Positions 59,101 to 64,000 of a stretch of DNA of 64,000 nt are shown in pieces; position 1 is the first letter of the stretch, and every line of letters begins with the position of its first letter. The stretch comes from Brienomyrus brachyistius (Eukaryota > Chordata > Actinopteri > Osteoglossiformes > Mormyridae), in contig NC_064537.1 in NCBI RefSeq assembly GCF_023856365.1, forward strand, positions 3,983,001 through 4,047,000. The letters are read 5' to 3'. The position numbers were made by a program, and so were the translations under genes. The notes under the pieces were generated by a model. It searched no databases. It was not told the origin of the DNA and saw nothing but the letters and a program-made list of their open reading frames with translations.

Positions 59101-62100
59101 TCCGGTCTCTCCCACACTCTCGCCTGTGGTCTCTCCTCCGTAATCCCTCTGACTCCCTCACAGTTTGTCTTCTGTGGTCCCTCTCATCACCCACTGGTCT
59201 CATTTGTGAAAGTAGAGAAGCCAACCTTGTTGGCCTTCCAGGGCGCCTAACCATGTCCATACGTTTGTGCTGTTGGCTTCTGGATCGCTTCTTCTTCCTC
59301 TTTTCAGATCTGCGGCGTTTCAGGGCTTGTTAGGTAAATTTGGCTTTTCCTCAGAGAGATTTTGTTTACTTGGGCAGTGTTACTGCAGCATGACAGCACC
59401 CATCTGGAATCCTAATCTAGTGATTAATGTATGGTGTCTGTGTCTTGTCCTAGATCCGCATCGCCCTGCAGCTGGAGGACGGCTCGCGGCTCCAGGATTC
59501 CTTCTCCAGTGGTCAGACATTGTGGGACCTCGTTAACCATTTCCCTCAGACCAGGTGAGTCGATGCCGGAGCTGATTTCTAGGCTCAGTGAGCGAGGTGA
59601 TGAGTCTTCAGTAGAACTCTCTTCTAAAGGTCAAGGGTGAGGATCATGATCTAGAGCCAAATTTCTGGTGCTGAAGTGTGTCTCTGAGCTCCAGCTCCCA
59701 ACCTCACCCAACCTACATGGCCTGTCTAATCCTTGCTGAAGAGAGACCTCTGGGTAAAACTATTGGCAGGTAGTGTGTTTTGAGTGGCAGCTTAAGCATC
59801 TATCCCATGATGCATTGCGGGTGTCAAGGGCTGCGTCACAACTTCTGCCAGGGGGCGGCGTTCTTAAGCAATAGCTAAAACAGCTGTCCTGGTCATCGCG
59901 AACTCCACAGCCTGGGGATCACCCCAGAATTTTAAAGGTAAGGAACCACGTCTGTATTTGAGCTTCGGGGTGCGATGCGACACCCCTCTGCGGCTGGTCT
60001 CCTTGGCGTCTGTGTCTTGTGTCTTCGTGTGCGCTTCCAGATGAGCGTCTGCCAGCATTTGGGGTCCTCGTTAAGCTGCTCGCACATTAATCACCCAGTT
60101 TGTAAATACTCTGGCTCTTGTGCCTGTTCACAAATACAACGCGGCGGCTGGCCTTGTTTGTGGACGACGAACGCCGAGCGAACCCCACTCTCGGAGCGGA
60201 GCAGAGGCTCGCTGTCGCCAGCCCCCCCTACCCGTCCATACTTGGCTCTGGCCGCCACGCCATATTTTAACGCGGCGTAGGGGTGGCCGTCTGCCAGCTC
60301 ATGCTGGCCAGCGGCCTGTCAGGCTGCCTTTCATCATGATGACATCATTTTACAACTTAATTCTTTTCCACGGGAACTTCCAGGACGTTTGGGAATTTGC
60401 CCCACAAAATCTGGAATTGTACAAGAGTACAGTGGGAGGGGTGGGGAGGGGGGATCTATTTCATCCTTGATAAAATGTACAGTCTGCTGGGGGCGATGTA
60501 GATATGAGTTGCAAGCGTGCGCAGATCCACCTCGCCGAAGCGCCTCTGTCCCTCACACACATGTGATTGCTGTGTTTCCTGCTTCCCGCCAGACTGCGCA
60601 TTACTGCTGTGCTGGACTGGATCACCGTGCTTTGGCTGAAATGACACTGCGTCATGGTGTGACACCCCCTGTACAGTAGCCAGCCAGGGTCACACCCCTG
60701 GGACATAGTGGGCGTAGCATAAGCGCGAAGGTGCCCAGTCGTACAGTCGCTTTCTCTTTTTCACTGGCTAATCACTTTCTGTTTTGCAGTGTCCATTGAC
60801 TTTCTCTTTTTCACTGGCTAATCACTTTCTGTTTTGCAGTGTCCATTGACTTTCTCTTTTTCACTGGCTAATCACTTTCTGTTTTGCAGTGGCCATTGAC
60901 TTTCTCTTTTTCACTGGCTAATCACTTTCTGTTTTGCAGTGGCCATTGACTTTCTCTTTTTCACTGGCTAATCACTTTCTGTTTTGCAGTGTCCATTGAC
61001 TTTCTCTTTTTCACTGGCTAATCACTTTCTGTTTTGCAGTGTCCATTGACTTTCTCTTTTTCACTGGCTAATCACTTTCTGTTTTGCAGTGTCCATTGAC
61101 TTTCTCTTTAGCATTGCCTAGTTGCATTTTTTTTTCCAGTGTCGGTTCTGCACTGGCCGGTCGCTTTCGGTTTTGCACTGGCTGATCAACACCGTTTAGT
61201 GCCATGGCAGCTGTGGCTACCCTCCCTGGTTCCTTTACGGTGGGCTGGTATACAAGAAGCGCCTGCCGGCCCCAAGGGGGGAGAGGGCTGTGGGCTTTGC
61301 TGGCTCCCAGTGCCCTTGGCCTGACAAGCATGTTAGGGATTTTGGCTCTTTCTGGTCTGGGCTTTGCTTTGATCCCGGAGATGCAGGAAGGCTGACCGAG
61401 CCTTAATGTATTCTTAATATATGTATCTTAATTTATTTCTTAATGTATTTATCTGATGTTTCTTCTTAAGGTGCATCTAATCCTAATGTCATGGGTATTC
61501 AGAAGAGTTAAGGTTAGGATGTTTTCATCTGGTGAGGGGGGGTGAAAACCCTTGATAATTATAAATGGTAAGCTGACCCTAACCCCCCAGCCACATGCGG
61601 GCCTTGTGGTGACCCTCGCTTTAAGACCCCTGGGGAGATATTAACACATGGCTCTTGTTTCCAAAGCCAAGTGGGCTGACCCTGTTGGGGGGGGGGGTGA
61701 AATGGGCATTGGTTGTCAGTGGGGGCGTCCCTGGGCTACAGCTCCTTGCTGTTTGGAGTCGCTAACATTCTGTTCTCAAGTGATGGGTGGAGTCCTGCCT
61801 AGCTGTCACCCCCCATTATATATTATATCCCCCCTCTCTGTCCTGGAGATTGCCCCCCCCCTTTTTAAGTGGTCCAGCCATGCCTGATTATGCTCCCGCT
61901 CCATAACCGAAGGTGGTGATGCCTGCTGGCTTTGGCTCCTAAGATTCCGTACCCAGAAAGGGCATCACCCCCCCCCCATAACCATCAAAGGGAATTTGGG
62001 CCCCCGGTACTGCCCCGACCTTGGAGCCCACAGCCGCATATTTCTGACAGGTGTTCCATTTGAAGCCCTGGTCCCATTTAGCCCCCTCCTCATTCCCACG

Positions 62101-63720
62101 TTCTCTCTCAAGAGATGAAAAGAACGCCGTGGTTGGATGGAGCAGCCCAGAGCTTGCTCACGCCACCTGTCCCGCCTTCCTCGGGATAACCCCGCACCGC
62201 CGCGTAGGGGGGGCCTCCCGCCTTCCTCGGGATAACCCCGCACTGCCGCGTGGGGGGGGGGGCTCCCGCCTTTCTCTGCACGCCGTGATCACATGTTGGA
62301 CAGGAGCTCTAATCCGTCTGAAGTTCAGCCAACGTCGTGACATTCGTCTCCCCTTATTCCCACGCTATGGTCGATCCGGTCTTCGCTGTAAGGTGTTTCC
62401 AAGAATCCCCCCTGCTGACCCCAAGGGCTTCCTCTCGGTTGGTCTCCGTTCCTGCGTCTATGAAGGCAGGCAGGGGGAAGGCCGGCAAACACCGTGTGGA
62501 TAAAACACGCTCCACAAACACAGCACATCCTCCCTAATGTCACAGTTTGAGGGAATATGCAGCTGTAAGCCTGTTAATAAACGGCAGCATTGCCAGGCAG
62601 GAGTGACTCCTACTGCAGGTGCTGCATTTCTGTTGCTCACTCCTGAATCCCGCAGTTTTCCCCATGAATTCTCTCTGCGGGATTCGCACCATGCTGGTCT
62701 CACTGCTGGGATCTTTATGAAGTTCCTGAAGGTCACTGTTCTACAGTTATGTTTCTTGATGTTCTCCCAGGGATCCGGAACCGCCGTCGTTGGAATCCAT
62801 CCCCATCTGTGTGTACATGAGGGACGAGGTGGGTCCTGGGTCCGAGTCTCTTAAGCGTACAGCATAAAGATGGTCGTCCGGGGGGGGGGGGGGGGGGGGG
62901 GGGGCGCTCCCAGTCTCTGCTCTTTTATCTCAGGAGAAGGTCCACTGCGCTGAGCGGTGGGATCATATCCTGTTTCCCACCCCGCCGATTTCTGCGTTCT
63001 TCCCAGGTCGCCGGCGAGGAAGCCCTGAAAAGGACGACTCTGAAGGCTTTGGGTCTCACCGGAGGGAGCGCGATCATCCGGTGAGTGACCTTTGACCTTT
63101 GCTGATCGTCCGGTCTGCAGACGGCCAGCCGCACTGTGATTGTAATTCTGAGTGGTTCTGTGATATGACCCCTTGGTTGGAACTATTGCGTCTCCAGGTA
63201 TGTGGTGAAGGTGGCCAAGTCCCCTGAAAACAGAGGAACCATGGAGACTGTTGCCATGGAGACGATTGCCATCGACTCGGAGACCAGAGACGCAGTGCCA
63301 ATGAGTGGCGAGGTCAGTCCCATTGCCGCGGAGGCCGGCTTAGCGGTCGGCGCTCCTGCGGTCTCACCCCCCAAGTCCCCGCCCACCGAGGTGCCCCCAG
63401 ACCAGGTGATGGTGAACCCGTCTGGAGAGGAGCCCGCCCCGCCAGCAGTGCGCTCCAAAAGCAGGCCCACCCCGGAGTCACGGACCACCGAGGAGCAGGA
63501 GGAGCGTCCCGGTCCTTCTGGGGAGCTTCACGCACGGACCAGGGCGCCGGCTCCCAGCTCCGTCTCCAGAGCTGCCGATTTTGTGCCGTTCTCCGGCGGC
63601 GGCCAGAGGCTGGGGGGCCCTGGGGCTGAGGGCCCGGCTACATGGAGGGAGGCCCTGATGAGTTCAGCCTCCGGGGGCCCGCCAGACGCCAAGAAGCACA
63701 AGCCAAGTCACGAGCACAAG
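56136..63720 (+). CDS. aspscr1: ASPSCR1 / TUG, UBX-domain tether for GLUT4 vesicles (5' part)
   Basis: Seven coding exons join in continuous phase: 56136-56225, 56466-56521, 57150-57267, 59454-59554, 62771-62828, 63007-63080, 63198-63720, giving 340 codons; the rest, including the UBX domain, lies beyond the right edge. Start: MAAGSTAVTVLTPNGRRQTV, aligned with human MAAPAGG...VSVLAPNGRRHTV. Residues about 8-85 form the first ubiquitin-like domain (LEDVCKKHGFNPDDYDLKFQ, LSLQWRFASLPNNAKLEM). Exons 4-6 encode the second ubiquitin-like region (IRIALQLEDGSRLQDSF, LGLTGGSAIIR). Exon 7 is a long Pro/Glu-rich linker holding FVPFSGGGQRLGG (from residue 294), which fits an SHP-type p97-binding motif. 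TUG holds GLUT4 vesicles inside the cell until insulin signalling and regulates p97 hexamers. The donor after AAG at 63720 is GTGACC. Human NOTUM and ASPSCR1 are likewise divergent neighbours. Confidence 0.95.
58519..58684. mobile_element. Diverged hAT-type MITE in aspscr1 intron 3
   Basis: Left 'ctgtgtttcccaccccggtc' then 'ctcagggacccc', right 'ccccgaggattgggatggga' then 'agcactg'. This is the same family as 17310-17471. The flanks agttttac and gtttaggc are similar but not identical. Confidence 0.6.
60751..61110 (+). repeat. 50-bp minisatellite in aspscr1 intron 4
   Basis: Seven units of exactly 50 bp starting at 60751, 60801, 60851, 60901, 60951, 61001 and 61051, nearly identical (gtgtcc/gtggcc variants), plus a partial eighth. 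Each unit carries 'cactttctgttttgcag', a consensus polypyrimidine tract and 3' splice site on the sense strand of aspscr1. Diverged units seem to continue to about 61200. Confidence 0.95.
62172..62275. repeat. Tandem duplication of ~53 bp in aspscr1 intron 4
   Basis: 'cttcctcgggataaccccgc' followed by 'accgccgcgtaggggggg' recurs once immediately downstream with minor changes. Confidence 0.8.
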
Positions 63721-64000
63721 GTGACCGACAATGGGGGCGGCTCCCGGGGGGGGGGGGGCGGGGATGGGCGGGGTGTCTTCCTTATGGTCTATCACAGTCC
63801 ACTAGCCACCATCCAATTGGCCCACTTGGCATCACGTGTCCTAATTCCCACTGTGTGCTGAGGGACTCCAGGCAGCGCTTGGTGCCGGCATGTCCTGCCC
63901 TTCCAGTGCTACGGGCCCAGCGATTGATGAAGTGTCTGGTGAACCACTAGTCAGTTGTTGAGACTGGCGTAAAAGCAGAACCCGCTGCCTTTAGCATCTG
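63721..64000 (+). other. Start of aspscr1 intron 7 (window edge)
   Basis: After the donor at 63721 I see no further exon before the window ends. A G-run and unremarkable unique sequence fill it. Confidence 0.6.

Noticed and set aside
60751..61110. Regular 50-bp spacing suggesting a CRISPR-like array
   Set aside because: The whole 50-bp unit is repeated with no variable spacer; simple tandem repeat in an intron.

Overview
The window is nuclear DNA from a ray-finned fish, most likely a teleost; I cannot resolve the lineage further. The genes are vertebrate multi-exon genes with GT-AG introns. The repeats are of fish type: tRNA-derived SINEs with a (ATGG)n tail, a CR1/Rex1-like LINE, a Tc1-like remnant, hAT-type MITEs, and very many minisatellites.

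Left to right: (1) 293-1323, minus strand, two exons of an immunoglobulin-domain protein with its stop codon and poly(A) signal. (2) 4001-15892, minus strand, tmc8 (EVER2 family): I could assemble 16 coding exons in continuous phase, about 703 residues. (3) 15.9-22.1 kb, the spacer between two head-to-head genes, with a GC-rich probable promoter and an intact hAT-type MITE. (4) 22215-31459, plus strand, tmc6 (EVER1 family): 19 coding exons in continuous phase, 811 residues. (5) 31.9-35.4 kb, a convergent spacer holding a SINE fragment, a LINE with part of a reverse transcriptase, and a MITE-like element. (6) 35389-49103, minus strand, notum (extracellular Wnt palmitoleoyl-protein carboxylesterase): 11 coding exons, 502 residues, catalytic Ser/Asp/His all present. 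(7) 49.1-56.1 kb, head-to-head spacer. (8) 56136-63720, plus strand, the first seven coding exons (340 codons) of aspscr1 (TUG), which runs off the right edge.

The tmc6/tmc8 head-to-head pair and the notum/aspscr1 head-to-head pair are both also found on human 17q25. Here the two pairs lie directly next to each other, tail to tail, whereas in human they are megabases apart. TMC6 and TMC8 are known to act in one membrane complex. NOTUM and ASPSCR1 have unrelated jobs (Wnt feedback outside the cell; GLUT4 vesicle retention and p97 control inside it).

I did not find a new multi-gene system. The least ordinary signals are minisatellites tied to splicing: the tmc6 intron-6 array runs into the exon-7 acceptor, and an aspscr1 intron carries seven 50-bp units that each look like a 3' splice site. 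Others are a pentapeptide repeat inside tmc6 exon 2, and the notum catalytic-serine codon split by an intron whose donor lies in a GT repeat and which carries an internally deleted LINE copy. Exon boundaries were derived by reading splice sites and reading phase by eye together with remembered family sequences; no alignment was run.
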